The notes beneath the pieces were generated by a model that saw only the letters and a list, made by a program, of their open reading frames with translations, was not told the DNA's origin and did no database searches. Made by a program: the position numbers and the translations under genes. A stretch of DNA of 64,000 nt from Paenarthrobacter ureafaciens. Lineage in GTDB: Bacteria; Actinomycetota; Actinomycetes; Actinomycetales; Micrococcaceae. Positions 1-7,883 of the stretch are shown piece by piece (position 1 is the stretch's first letter; the number at the start of each line of letters is the position of its first letter). The stretch is from contig NZ_SBHM01000007.1 of assembly GCF_004028095.1 (NCBI RefSeq), positions 372,001 through 436,000 of the forward strand, in the 5' to 3' direction.

Positions 1-562
1 ACGGCACCCCCAGTCCCAGGCTGTAAACGAAGGCGAGCAGCGCACCCTTCGCCGCGGACGATCCTCCGGAAAGGCTCAGCAGCTGCACGGCCGAATACGT
101 CGGTCCGATGCACGGGGCCCACCCCAGGCCGAACGTCAGCCCAAGCAACGGAGCACCCCACAGGCCAGCGGGAGGTTTGGCGTGGATCTTCGCGTCGCGC
201 TGCAACCAGGAGAAGCCGCCCATGAACACGACGCCCATGATGATCACCAGGACCCCCAGGAGCTGGGTGATCCAAGCGTTTTGGCTGCCGGTGAGCACTG
301 TGCCCAGCTGGCCGAACGCCCCGCCCAGGAGCACGAAGATGACCGAAAAGCCCAGCACGAACAGGCCGATCCCGGCCAGCATGCGGCCCCGCCGCTGCCG
401 TTGAAGGTCGACGCCGGTCAGCCCGGTGACGTAGCCAAGGTAACCCGGGACGAGCGGCAGCACGCACGGGGAAAGAAAGGAGACAAGGCCCGCCAAAAGA
501 GCCACCGGCACGGCCAGCAGCAACGATCCGTTCAGGATGGTTTCGGCGAAGGGACTGTTCAT
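1..562 (-). CDS. ccdA: Cytochrome c biogenesis protein CcdA, C-terminus cut by window edge
   Basis: Polytopic membrane protein that passes reducing equivalents from cytoplasmic thioredoxin to an extracytoplasmic thioredoxin-like partner for apocytochrome c reduction (system II maturation). The reading frame starts at ATG 562-560 and runs off the left edge, giving about 187 residues. It shows the two CcdA cysteine motifs, SPCVLP near residue 32 and GWAPCIGP near residue 158, each in a hydrophobic segment. It begins 4 nt after the stop of the ResA-like gene, which implies translational coupling. The order mutase-like, ResA-like, ccdA matches Rv0525-Rv0527 of M. tuberculosis as I recall it; resB and ccsA would be expected just outside the window. 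Confidence 0.93.
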   Translation of the reverse strand, partial: MNSPFAETILNGSLLLAVPVALLAGLVSFLSPCVLPLVPGYLGYVTGLTGVDLQRQRRGRMLAGIGLFVLGFSVIFVLLGGAFGQLGTVLTGSQNAWITQLLGVLVIIMGVVFMGGFSWLQRDAKIHAKPPAGLWGAPLLGLTFGLGWAPCIGPTYSAVQLLSLSGGSSAAKGALLAFVYSLGLGVP

Positions 563-566
563 GGGA

Positions 567-1175
567 CTACTCGGCCACGGCTGAAGCGATCAGGGCCTTG
601 AGCGTGCTCTTTTCGATCTCGCCCAGCACACGGGAGGCAACTTTGCCGTCCTTGTCCAGCACCAGGGTGGTGGGTACGGCGCCGGGCGGAACAATGCCGG
701 AGACGGAGAGCAGGACCGCCCCGTCCTTGTCATTGAAGCTCGGGTAGGTGACGTTGAAGGTCTTGTCGAACGCTTCGGCGGTGGCTTTTTCGTCACGCAG
801 GTTGACCCCGAAGAACTGGACGCCCTGGTCCTTGTACTCCTGGTGCAGCGCTTCGAGCTGCGGCGCTTCCACCCGGCAGGGCGCGCAGGCGGCGAACCAG
901 AAGTTCAGCACCGTGACTTTTCCCTTGAGGACGTCCGGGGTTACGGCCGTTCCGTCAAAGAGGGTTCCCTTGAGCGCCACAGGTGCACTGCGGTCAGCCT
1001 TGGCAAACTCGGTCACGGAGCCGTCGCCTGCAACGTAGTTCTTGTTGTCGCCTTTGCGCGCCTGTTCGGCAAGGGAATCCTCCTGGGCACAGGCAGAGAG
1101 GCCCATGGTGAGCCCTGCCAGGAGGACGCCGCCGGCAGCGAGCGCACTGCGGCGCGTGAGGTTCTTCTTATCCAT
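567..1175 (-). CDS. TlpA/ResA-like thiol-disulfide oxidoreductase lipoprotein
   Basis: Membrane-anchored thioredoxin-fold protein expected to keep the apocytochrome c haem-binding cysteines reduced, receiving electrons from CcdA. The 202-residue product has a positively charged N-terminus (NLTRRS), a hydrophobic stretch and a lipobox LSAC with lipid Cys29. The redox motif is Cys97-Ala-Pro-Cys100 inside a typical FWFAACAPCRVE context, and the PPGAVPTTLV segment carries the cis-proline loop. It lies between a histidine phosphatase gene (9 nt upstream) and ccdA (4 nt downstream), in the usual actinobacterial cytochrome c maturation cluster. The role follows from the family and the neighbours. 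Confidence 0.92.
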   Translation of the reverse strand: MDKKNLTRRSALAAGGVLLAGLTMGLSACAQEDSLAEQARKGDNKNYVAGDGSVTEFAKADRSAPVALKGTLFDGTAVTPDVLKGKVTVLNFWFAACAPCRVEAPQLEALHQEYKDQGVQFFGVNLRDEKATAEAFDKTFNVTYPSFNDKDGAVLLSVSGIVPPGAVPTTLVLDKDGKVASRVLGEIEKSTLKALIASAVAE

Positions 1176-1184
1176 GATTCGCTT

Positions 1185-1850
1185 TCATGCCCCCGGGGTG
1201 CTGGCAGCACCGGGCAGCAGGACTGCCGCGGGCTCGCTGTACTCGACGCGGAGGATCTTGCCGTCTTCGTCAAACACCAACGACGTCAGCGACGTCAGGG
1301 TGCATTCACGCTTCCGGGGGTCGTGGGCCAACGGCCGGCCCTCCGCGGACAGGCGGGTAGCCCAGATGGGCAGCTGGTGGCTGACGAGGATTGCTTCTGC
1401 TCCCTCACCGCCCAGTTCAAGGGCCTTCAGGCGGGCATCCTGGACCGCGGCGAACACGCGGGCCGCCTGTTCCTTGTACGGTTCGCCCCAGGAAGGCCGC
1501 AACGGATTGCGGAAGTAGTACCAGTGCTTGGGCTTCAGGAACTCGCTCTTGGTCGGGTGGAGCCCCTCGAAGTGGTTCTCCGCCTCGATGATGCGCGGGT
1601 CGGTAGTGATCTCCAGGCCAAGTGCTTCCGCCGTGGGCATGGCAGTTTCCTGGGCGCGCGTCAGTGGCGAGGCCACCAGATGGACGATCCTCGCGCCGTT
1701 TCCTGCACGCGCCGTGAAGTGCTCGGCAAGCATGCGGGCCATGTCCCTGCCCCGTTCGGAGAGGTGGAATTCGGGCAGCCGACCATACAGGACGCCATCG
1801 GGATTATGGACTTCACCATGGCGGAGCAGATGGACAGTTGCGTGGGGCAT
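1185..1850 (-). CDS. Histidine phosphatase superfamily protein (phosphoglycerate mutase-like)
   Basis: Member of the histidine phosphatase superfamily, corresponding by position to M. tuberculosis Rv0525, which sits before the ResA-like/ccdA genes. The 221-residue product has the signature LLRHGE with catalytic His11 and a second catalytic histidine at His158 (VSHQ). R-x-S/T phosphate-pocket residues lie in ASPLTRAQET. The substrate cannot be told from sequence; a housekeeping phosphatase is more likely than glycolytic mutase. It is the first gene of the ccdA operon and is divergent from yceI across a 201-nt AT-rich spacer that should hold both promoters and contains the palindrome ATGCATATGCAT near 1949-1960. 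Confidence 0.88.
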   Translation of the reverse strand: MPHATVHLLRHGEVHNPDGVLYGRLPEFHLSERGRDMARMLAEHFTARAGNGARIVHLVASPLTRAQETAMPTAEALGLEITTDPRIIEAENHFEGLHPTKSEFLKPKHWYYFRNPLRPSWGEPYKEQAARVFAAVQDARLKALELGGEGAEAILVSHQLPIWATRLSAEGRPLAHDPRKRECTLTSLTSLVFDEDGKILRVEYSEPAAVLLPGAASTPGA

Positions 1851-2051
1851 GTTTACCAGTTTCTCAAAGATACGGAGCGATCTGAAATCTTCTACCGCTA
1901 GTAGAACTCAAAGTTTTCCAAAAATGTTCCGGCGAGGCGGAATAAAAGATGCATATGCATGTTTATACTGGATACGAAGCTCGGTTGATGCTTCAAGTAA
2001 TCAGGTTCAGCCGGGTAAGCACTATCCCTTCCACCACACAGGAGCACCACC

Positions 2052-2606
2052 ATGATGACCCTCCCCGCCAACGTCACCACCGGCACTTGGACCCTCGACA
2101 ACTCCCACAGCGAAATCGCTTTCACCGTACGTCACGCCGGTATCAGCAAGGTTCGCGGCCAGTTCAAGGACGCATCCGCCACACTGGAGGTCGGCGAAAC
2201 CCTCACGGACTCCAAGGTGACCGCCACCATCCAGACCGCCAGCTTCGACTCCGGTGACGCCAACCGCGACGGCCACGTCAAGGGCGAGGACTTCTTCGAC
2301 GTGGAGAAGTTCCCGGAGATCACCTTCGTCTCCCGCCACGTCAAGGCCAACGGAGACGGCTTCGATCTTGTGGGCGATCTCACCATCAAGGGTGTCACCA
2401 AGGAAGTTGCCATCGAGACCGAGTTCAACGGCGTGGCCGTAGATCCGTTCGGCAACACCCGCGCCGGCGTCTCCGGCGAAACCACCATCAGCCGCAAGGA
2501 CTTCGGCCTCACGTGGAACGCCGTGCTCGAGGCCGGCGGCGTCCTGGTCAGCGACAAGGTTGCCATCAACCTCGAACTCGCCTTCATCGCACCGGCCGCT
2601 GCCTGA
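2052..2606 (+). CDS. YceI family lipocalin-like protein
   Basis: YceI proteins form a lipocalin-like beta-barrel that binds isoprenoid or other amphipathic ligands; the precise cellular role is generally unknown. The 184-residue product has the family start (GTWTLDNSHSEIAFTVRH), the internal motif SFDSGDANRDGHVKGEDFFDVEKFPEITF and the closing segment TISRKDFGLTWNAVLEAGGVLVSDKV. There is no signal peptide, so it should be cytoplasmic as in many actinobacterial homologues. Two ATGs follow each other at 2052 and 2055 and either could be used. It is a single gene followed by a hairpin. Confidence 0.94.
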   Translation: MMTLPANVTTGTWTLDNSHSEIAFTVRHAGISKVRGQFKDASATLEVGETLTDSKVTATIQTASFDSGDANRDGHVKGEDFFDVEKFPEITFVSRHVKANGDGFDLVGDLTIKGVTKEVAIETEFNGVAVDPFGNTRAGVSGETTISRKDFGLTWNAVLEAGGVLVSDKVAINLELAFIAPAAA

Positions 2607-2621
2607 TTTCCCCGCTTTTCC

Positions 2622-2691
2622 ACGGAACGGCGTCTCCCCCTCACCGCATCAGGTGAGCCCCCACGGGGCTGGGCGGAGGCGCCGTTTCCGC
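2622..2691 (+). terminator. Long hairpin after yceI, probable terminator
   Basis: The segments GGAACGGCGTCTCC and GGAGGCGCCGTTTCC are nearly complementary and enclose two smaller hairpins (CTCACC/GGTGAG and CCCC/GGGG). The structure starts about 15 nt after the yceI stop and ends in a short T-containing tail. It is GC-rich and lacks a long U-tract, as is common in actinobacteria. Confidence 0.6.
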
Positions 2692-2799
2692 ATGCTCGGA
2701 ACTCGCCGGGCCAATAGCTGGCTGACCTGCGCGTATCTACCCAAATCGTTGGTCCGGAATTTCCTATGTTTCGTACACCCTGCGGTCTAGAGTGATGCC

Positions 2800-3516
2800 A
2801 TGAGTAACCCAGACGAAGCACCACAGCCACAGCAGCCCGGCGCCCAGCCTCCGCAGCCCGGCAATGTTCCTCCTGCGGGTTACCAGCCTCCGCAGGGCTA
2901 CCAACCTCCCCAGGGCTACCAGCCGCCCCCGGGTTATCAGTCTCCGGGTCAGCAGTCCCAGCCCGGCCAGTATTCACAGCCGGGCCAGTATTCGCAGCCT
3001 GCTGCGGGCCAGCCCGGCGGGTTCCACTTCGAAATGCCCACCGACGGTCCCCGGAGCTTCAACGATGTCCTCCCCCAGGGTGGCTTCTCCGGCATGTTCA
3101 AGACCCAAGGCCTGCCCACCGAGCTGAAAGTGTCCTATTTCATCTGGGTGATCTCGGGCCTGGTTGGGTTGCTGTTCGGGCTGATCGGACTTTTCGCCAT
3201 CATCGCGGCCTTCGCCTTCATTCCGGCCCTGGCAGCCGTAGCACTGGTACTGCTCCTCGTGAGCCTCGCCGTGGCCGCAGCCCAAGTGGTGCTGGCCATG
3301 AAGATGAAGGAAGGCAAGGAATGGGCGCGCCTGGCGCTCACCGCCATTGCCGCCGTGTCACTGGTGCTCGCCATCTTCGGATCCATCAACATGGGCGGTC
3401 CAAGCACCGGGCTGGGCAGCAACTGGTTCGGCTTCCTTGTCAGCGCCGTAGCCGTTGTCCTCATGTGGCTTCCCAACTCGCAACTTTGGTTCAAGGCAGT
3501 CAAGGGCACTGCCTGA
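2800..3516 (+). CDS. Pro/Gln/Tyr-rich N-terminus membrane protein, function unknown
   Basis: I do not recognise a specific function. Of 238 residues, the first about 75 are low complexity with repeated GYQPPQ and QPGQYS units, followed by a short linker with EMPTDGPRSFNDVLPQGGF. Four hydrophobic segments then lie roughly at 110-130, 135-160, 178-195 and 205-225, with a KMKEGKEWAR basic loop between the second and third. The next gene has the same plan and the same loop type (KIRKGKNWAR), so the two are tandem paralogues. Such Q/P/Y-rich tails usually face the cytoplasm and may mediate self-association; that is inference. The start ATG 2800 begins MSNPDEAPQ, like MSNPPYPPS in the paralogue. 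Confidence 0.75.
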   Translation: MSNPDEAPQPQQPGAQPPQPGNVPPAGYQPPQGYQPPQGYQPPPGYQSPGQQSQPGQYSQPGQYSQPAAGQPGGFHFEMPTDGPRSFNDVLPQGGFSGMFKTQGLPTELKVSYFIWVISGLVGLLFGLIGLFAIIAAFAFIPALAAVALVLLLVSLAVAAAQVVLAMKMKEGKEWARLALTAIAAVSLVLAIFGSINMGGPSTGLGSNWFGFLVSAVAVVLMWLPNSQLWFKAVKGTA

Positions 3517-3594
3517 CCAAACCGATGCTCCGCCGTCGGGCGTTATGACCGGCGCCGGACTCCAGTTCCGCCGTCGGGCGTTGCTCAAGCGCGG

Positions 3595-3627
3595 AAGGCC
3601 GCGGCCCTTATTGGGGGCCGCGGCCTT
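3595..3627 (+). terminator. Perfect 13-bp stem hairpin terminator
   Basis: AAGGCCGCGGCCC (3595-3607) and GGGCCGCGGCCTT (3615-3627) are exact inverted repeats with a 7-nt loop. The hairpin lies about 80 nt after the stop of the first Pro/Gln-rich membrane protein. The remaining sequence of the 302-nt gap 3517-3818 shows nothing recognisable apart from the promoter space for the next gene. Confidence 0.75.
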
Positions 3628-3818
3628 CATCACGAAGGCGTATTTCCCGCGGTCTTTGTACGCCCACATGATGATTTATCCACACGCGGGAAATTCCAGC
3701 GTGTGCTCGTCCCCACCGCCAAACGGTCGGGGTACGGTGGATTCAGAACCATGCTGGGGGCAGGGTATTTTGTGGACCCCGGTAGCCGTACCAGCAGTCG
3801 AACAAGCAAAGGAATGCC

Positions 3819-4586
3819 ATGAGCAACCCTCCCTACCCGCCCTCGAACCCGGGCGACTCCGGCCCCGAGCAGCAGGGGTCCCAGCCCTCAACACCGCAGT
3901 ACGGCCAGCAGTCCCAGCCGCAGGCGCCGCAGTACGGGCAGCCGGCGGCTCCCCAGTACGGTCAGCAGACGCCGCAGTATGGCCAGCAAGCCCCACAGTA
4001 TGGTCAACAGGCACCGCAGTACGGGCAGCAGGCTCCCCAGTATGGGCAGCAGGGTTCGCCTTACGGCCAAGCTGCTCCGCAGTACGGGCAGGACACCAAC
4101 TGGCCCAGCCAGCAGCCCGGTCCCAGCGGCGTCCCCCAACTGGTCAACGTTTCCTTCTGGATGATCCTTGCTGCCGGCATCCTGACCCTGATCTCCATCC
4201 CCATAACCATCGCCCTGCTGAACTCCAGCGAAGGCCAGTCCATGATTCAGGACGCCCTTGATGCGCAGGGCACCAGCGGAAGCGAAATCTCGGTGAGCAG
4301 CATCGTTGGCGTTGCCATCACGTTCGTGGTCATCATTTCGCTCATCATGGCCGGGCTGTATGCCTTGGTCGCCTTCAAGATCCGCAAGGGCAAGAACTGG
4401 GCCCGCATCCTGGGCACGGTCTTCGCTGCGATTTCGCTTCTCGGCCTGACCCAGATCGGCGTGGGCACCATCACCATCCTGCTCGGCGTTGCCGCGATGG
4501 TGTTGCTTTACCTGCCGGCTACTGCTCCCTACTTCCGTAAGCAGCAGGCCTTCGGCAACCCGTACCAGAACCCTTACGGCCGCTAG
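3819..4586 (+). CDS. Gln/Pro/Tyr-repeat membrane protein, paralogue of upstream gene
   Basis: Function unknown. The 255-residue product starts with about 95 residues dominated by a near-perfect tandem repeat of the unit APQYGQQ (about ten copies), then a hydrophobic domain with segments near 110-132, 162-188, 198-215 and 220-235. A basic KIRKGKNWARILG loop is shared with the paralogue at 2800-3516 (KMKEGKEWARLAL). The start ATG is preceded by AAGGAATG. DNA repeats in the N-terminal part (CAGTACGGGCAGCAG-like) make copy number likely to vary between strains. It is convergent with rex. Confidence 0.75.
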   Translation: MSNPPYPPSNPGDSGPEQQGSQPSTPQYGQQSQPQAPQYGQPAAPQYGQQTPQYGQQAPQYGQQAPQYGQQAPQYGQQGSPYGQAAPQYGQDTNWPSQQPGPSGVPQLVNVSFWMILAAGILTLISIPITIALLNSSEGQSMIQDALDAQGTSGSEISVSSIVGVAITFVVIISLIMAGLYALVAFKIRKGKNWARILGTVFAAISLLGLTQIGVGTITILLGVAAMVLLYLPATAPYFRKQQAFGNPYQNPYGR

Positions 4587-4594
4587 GCCATCAC

Positions 4595-4615
4595 TTCACG
4601 GTCAGAGGCCGTGAA
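4595..4615. terminator. Hairpin between convergent genes
   Basis: TTCACGG (4595-4601) and CCGTGAA (4609-4615) form a 7-bp stem 8 nt after the stop of the Gln-rich membrane protein gene. It lies between that gene and the convergent rex gene, so it may serve either strand. Confidence 0.5.
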
Positions 4616-4644
4616 CTTTCAACGACGGGCACGGACCCGGCGGG

Positions 4645-5352
4645 CTAAACGGCCTCGCCCGGAGTCTGTGCCCGTTGTGCGTGGTACGCCAGGATCTGCA
4701 GCTCGGTGGCCATGTCGACTTTCCGCAGGTTGACGTGCGGCGGGACCTGAAGGAGCACGGGTGCGAAGCTCAGGATGCTACGGATCCCCGCGGCGATAAC
4801 CCGGTCGCAGACTTGCTGGGCAACTGTTGCAGGGAGCGCCAACACCACCATGTTGGCGTGGGTCCGCTCCAAGACGCGTTCCAGCTCGGCGGCATCGCTG
4901 ACCCGCAGCCAGCCCACCTCGTTGCCGATCACCATGGGATCGGCGTCGAAAATGGCAACAACATCGAAGCCACGGGACTCGAACCCTCCGTACCGGGCCA
5001 GCGCCTTGCCGAGGTTACCGGCACCAACAATCGCGACCTTCCAGTCGTGCGTCAGCCCCATGGCAGCGGCGATGTGGCGGCTGAGATTCTGCACCTCGTA
5101 GCCCACCCCCCGGGTGCCGTAAGACCCCACGTAGGACAGGTCCTTGCGGAGGGTGGAGGAGCTGACACCGGAAGCCTCAGCCAAGGCCTCCGAAGAGACC
5201 CGCTCCACGCCTTCAGCCAGAAGCGAGTTCAGCGCGCGCAAGTAGAGGGTCATCCGGGCCACAGCCGCGGGCGGGATCTGCTTCGTGGCAGATTCATGGT
5301 CCCCCGTTGTTGCTTCAGGGGACGGTTCCAGCGCAGTCACGGTTTTCTCCAT
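4645..5352 (-). CDS. rex: Redox-sensing transcriptional repressor Rex
   Basis: NADH/NAD+-sensing repressor of respiratory and fermentative genes; it acts as a DNA-binding homodimer in the cytoplasm. The chosen start ATG 5352 (MEKTVTALEPSPE) gives 235 residues, normal for actinobacterial Rex. An N-terminal winged helix (about 30-95; ARMTLYLRALNSLLAEGVERVSSEALAEASGVSSSTLRKDLSYVG, with the Rex-typical RKDLS) is followed by a Rossmann domain with the NAD-binding loop GAGNLGKALA, then GFDVVAIFDADP. The final helix needed for domain swapping is present. An upstream in-frame ATG at 5400 is less likely. The gene lies beside a glutaredoxin-like gene, as near hemA in many actinobacteria. No clear TGTGAA-type Rex box was seen upstream. 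Confidence 0.95.
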   Translation of the reverse strand: MEKTVTALEPSPEATTGDHESATKQIPPAAVARMTLYLRALNSLLAEGVERVSSEALAEASGVSSSTLRKDLSYVGSYGTRGVGYEVQNLSRHIAAAMGLTHDWKVAIVGAGNLGKALARYGGFESRGFDVVAIFDADPMVIGNEVGWLRVSDAAELERVLERTHANMVVLALPATVAQQVCDRVIAAGIRSILSFAPVLLQVPPHVNLRKVDMATELQILAYHAQRAQTPGEAV

Positions 5353-5427
5353 TGCGTCACTTTGTTGTTCAACTCTATGGCCCCCGGCCACGCTCAACAA
5401 AAGCCGTTACCTCCCGGTTGCTGCCGC

Positions 5428-5682
5428 TCAGGCCGCCAGGGCCTTCTTGAGAATCCGCATCAACCGCTGTTCGTCGATGGTCCAAAAATCCCGCTGCACG
5501 CCGTCCACCAGGACCACCGGGATCTCCTCCGCGTACTTCTGCTGCAGCTCAGGATCATCCTCGATCCGTTGCTCCGTCCACGCCACTCCGAGCCCGGAGG
5601 TCACGCGTTCGACGGCGGCGCGGGCCGCCGTGCAGAGGTGGCAGTCAGCTTTGGTGAGGAGGACGACGTCGGGAGTAGCCAT
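5428..5682 (-). CDS. Glutaredoxin-like protein (DUF836)
   Basis: Small thioredoxin-fold protein of the glutaredoxin-like DUF836 family, equivalent by context to M. tuberculosis Rv0508. The 84-residue product has the redox pair Cys14-His-Leu-Cys17 (TKADCHLCTAARA) and the cis-proline segment EEIPVVLVDG. Its partner substrate is not known. It is transcribed in the same direction as rex, 75 nt upstream of the rex start codon, and is divergent from the HAD phosphatase gene across a 248-nt spacer that contains a repeat array. Confidence 0.9.
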   Translation of the reverse strand: MATPDVVLLTKADCHLCTAARAAVERVTSGLGVAWTEQRIEDDPELQQKYAEEIPVVLVDGVQRDFWTIDEQRLMRILKKALAA

Positions 5683-5696
5683 GCCTCCACGTTAAC

Positions 5697-5828
5697 CCCA
5701 CCCGACCATCCCTCTCCCACATCCCACCCCCACCCGACCATCCCTCTGCCACATCCCACCCCCACCCGACCATCCCTCTCCCACATCCCACCCCCACCCG
5801 ACCATCCCTCTCCCACATCCCACCCGCT
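5697..5828 (+). repeat. Array A: four tandem copies of a 32-bp repeat
   Basis: Exact 32-nt spacing places the landmark CCTCT(C/G)CCAC at 5711, 5743, 5775 and 5807, so four units are present and nearly identical. The unit core reads CCTCTCCCACATCCCACC followed by a C-rich stretch ending in CCCGACCAT. It occupies most of the divergent spacer between the glutaredoxin-like and HAD genes. The core aligns with arrays at 6748 and, inverted, at 7880 (CCTCTATCACTTCCCGCC), with the same period, so the three arrays look like one family. Confidence 0.9.
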
Positions 5829-5838
5829 TCCCCCATCT

Positions 5839-5864
5839 GGGGTTAGCCTCTGTTGGCTAACCCC
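5839..5864. promoter_or_regulatory. Perfect 10-bp inverted repeat upstream of HAD gene
   Basis: GGGGTTAGCC (5839-5848) and GGCTAACCCC (5855-5864) are exact inverted repeats around a 6-nt loop (TCTGTT). The element lies about 65 nt before the HAD start codon and directly after repeat array A. There is no T-run after it, so an operator or RNA hairpin is as likely as a terminator. Confidence 0.55.
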
Positions 5865-5930
5865 ACACCCGCGGGGCGGCGTGAACGCGCCTCCCAGCGA
5901 GGGGCGGCGGCAATTGACTAGACTCAATGC

Positions 5931-6746
5931 ATGCCCGAGGAGAATAACGCCGCCATAGCCGCGGCTGCCCTAGCGCAGTCGAATACCGGTGAGGCTGCTT
6001 TCTTCGACGTGGACAACACCTTGATGAAGGGCGCGAGCCTCTTCCATGTGGCCCGGAAAATGTACGAACGAAGGGCCTTCACGCTGTCCCAGGCGGCGGG
6101 GTTTGCCTGGAAACAGTTCAAATTCGTATTGCGTGGCGAAAACCTGGATGATGTCCATGCCGTCCGGGACTCGGCCTTAACGCTCGCCGCAGGAATCACT
6201 GTCGATGACATCAAAGCACTTGGCGAAGAGGTCTACGACGAAATGATCGAGTCCAGGATTTGGCCCGGCACCAAGGCCTTGGCGGAGCAGCATCTTCGAA
6301 TTGGTCGACCCGTCTGGCTGGTTACTGCAACTCCTATCGAAGTTGCCACAGTGATATCCACCAGGCTTGGGCTGACCGGCGCTTTGGGTACCGTCGGTGA
6401 GATCGAGGACGGTATGTATACCGGGCGTTTGGTGGGCGACATTCTGCATGGTCCGGCCAAAGCAGTCGCCGTCAGCCTGGTCGCTGAAAGGGAAGGCCTG
6501 GATTTGGAGCACTGCTGGGCCTACAGCGACTCCGCCAATGACATCCCCCTCCTCACCATGGTGGGCCATCCCGTGGTGATCAATCCTGATTCCCGGCTTC
6601 GCAAGCACGCCCGCGAGAACAACTGGCCGGTCTACGACTTCCGCTCCGGTCGCCGCGCGGCGACCCTCGGCCTCAAAGCCGCTACGGTGGGTGGGGCTGT
6701 TTATGGATTGTGGCGGGGATTCAGCCGCTTCCGCACCCCCCGCTGA
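5931..6746 (+). CDS. HAD-IB family hydrolase (SerB1-like phosphatase)
   Basis: HAD superfamily subfamily IB phosphatase, the family of M. tuberculosis SerB1 (Rv0505c); the substrate (phosphoserine or another phosphomonoester) is not fixed by sequence. The 271-residue product has motif I FFDVDNTL with nucleophile Asp26 and Asp28, motif II VTAT (Thr132), Lys177, and motif III YSDSANDIPLL (Asp200, Asp204). A helical cap lies at about 35-120. The C-terminal segment 240-260 (AATLGLKAATVGGAVYGLWRG) is hydrophobic and may be a membrane anchor. Its stop codon is followed within one base by repeat array B. The gene order near bS22 and a glutaredoxin-like gene is the conserved actinobacterial one. Confidence 0.9.
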   Translation: MPEENNAAIAAAALAQSNTGEAAFFDVDNTLMKGASLFHVARKMYERRAFTLSQAAGFAWKQFKFVLRGENLDDVHAVRDSALTLAAGITVDDIKALGEEVYDEMIESRIWPGTKALAEQHLRIGRPVWLVTATPIEVATVISTRLGLTGALGTVGEIEDGMYTGRLVGDILHGPAKAVAVSLVAEREGLDLEHCWAYSDSANDIPLLTMVGHPVVINPDSRLRKHARENNWPVYDFRSGRRAATLGLKAATVGGAVYGLWRGFSRFRTPR

Positions 6747-6747
6747 T

Positions 6748-6860
6748 CCTCTATCACCTCCCGCCGCCTTTCCCAGCTTCCTCTATCACTTCCCGCCCGG
6801 TTTTCCGGCCTCCTCTATCACTTCCCGCCCGGTTTTCCGGCTTCCTCTATCACCCGGTCA
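6748..6860 (+). repeat. Array B: four tandem 32-bp repeats after HAD gene
   Basis: CCTCTATCAC occurs at 6748, 6780, 6812 and 6844, exactly 32 nt apart. The unit core is CCTCTATCACTTCCCGCC followed by CGGTTTTCCGGCTT in the best copies; CCGGTTTTCCGG can form a small hairpin. The first copy starts one base after the HAD stop codon. The last is truncated about 60 nt before the DUF559 gene. It shows the same orientation as array A and the opposite orientation to array C. Confidence 0.92.
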
Positions 6861-6923
6861 GATCGACCGCCGACCTGTGGATAACTTCTGCGGGCATCGA
6901 GGCTTTCCGGCAACAATGCCTTT

Positions 6924-7883
6924 ATGGAAAAGCCTTCTCTCATCAGCCCTAGACTGCCTTACGCGCCCTTTACATTGAATGAAGCCAAAGCTGCGGGGTT
7001 ACAACAGACCGAGCTATGGCGGCGAGCTGACATCGATCCTGTCAGCAGGGGCCTCTATCGACCGGTGGAGTGGGATTTCGACCTTGCAGCGGCAGCGCGG
7101 TCGTTGTCCGCCGCCAGCCCGGGCGCATGGATTTCACACGTTACTGCCGCAAGATTACAGGGACTTTTCCTTCCGCCGTGGTTGTCAGATTCCAACGAAC
7201 TGCACCTCAGCAAACCCAGGAAGCTTCCGCCTGTGCGCCGCAAAGGAGTGGTCGGACATACCGTGTTGGCCTTTGACGGTGAAGTCGAAGAGACGCAGGG
7301 AATTCGGATGACCACGCGTTCGAGGACGTGGCTCGACTTGGCCACACAACTACCGTTATACGACCTCATCTGCGTTGGAGATCAGCTCATACGCGTGCCG
7401 AGGCCGGAGTTGGAAGGACGAACTGCTCCATACACAACCCTCGCTGAACTGCGCACACTGCTGGACCGTCACCGCAGAAGGCAGGGCGTCGTCCGCGCGC
7501 GTGAGGCCCTCGAGCTTTTGCGCGTCGGCGCTGATTCGGCACCGGAAACGCGGCTTCGGCTCGCCATGCTCGATGCTGGCCTCCCGGAGCCTGAACTCCA
7601 AGTGAAACTTCGGGTAGGGGATCCCTTCTCGCCGACTACCGACCTGGGCTTCAGGGCCCGCCGGCTCGCCATACAGTACGACGGCGGCCATCACCTTGAG
7701 GAGGAACAGATCCTCAGCGATATGCGCAGGGATAAAGCCTTTCGGGCGGCCGGATGGACCGTTTTGGTATTCGACAAAGACGACGCGGGAGAAGACTTCG
7801 TCTCTGCAACGAAGCAGATCAAAAAGGCACTGCGGACGGCGTGGATGGACCCTTCGGTCGAGTCCGGCTTTGCCCGGGGGTGA
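6924..7883 (+). CDS. AbiEi-like/DUF559 (Vsr-type nuclease fold) orphan protein
   Basis: Belongs to the common actinobacterial family with an N-terminal winged-helix 'type IV TA AbiEi antitoxin-like' region (about 15-60) and a C-terminal DUF559 domain related to Vsr endonucleases. In the 319-residue product the DUF559 part (about 205-305) has Glu209 in APETRLR, Asp240 in TTDLGF, Asp253 in IQYDGGHH with His256/257, and Arg268/269 in SDMRRDKAFRAAGW, consistent with an intact PD-(D/E)xK-like site. No AbiEii-type toxin is adjacent. The gene is bracketed by arrays B and C in inverted orientation, and its TGA stop (7881-7883) lies inside the first unit of array C. Function unknown; nuclease activity is inferred from the fold. 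Confidence 0.8.
   Translation: MEKPSLISPRLPYAPFTLNEAKAAGLQQTELWRRADIDPVSRGLYRPVEWDFDLAAAARSLSAASPGAWISHVTAARLQGLFLPPWLSDSNELHLSKPRKLPPVRRKGVVGHTVLAFDGEVEETQGIRMTTRSRTWLDLATQLPLYDLICVGDQLIRVPRPELEGRTAPYTTLAELRTLLDRHRRRQGVVRAREALELLRVGADSAPETRLRLAMLDAGLPEPELQVKLRVGDPFSPTTDLGFRARRLAIQYDGGHHLEEEQILSDMRRDKAFRAAGWTVLVFDKDDAGEDFVSATKQIKKALRTAWMDPSVESGFARG

Noticed and set aside
6924..7883. Functional AbiE toxin-antitoxin pair
   Set aside because: Only the AbiEi-like part is present; no AbiEii nucleotidyltransferase gene is adjacent, and the C-terminal half is DUF559.
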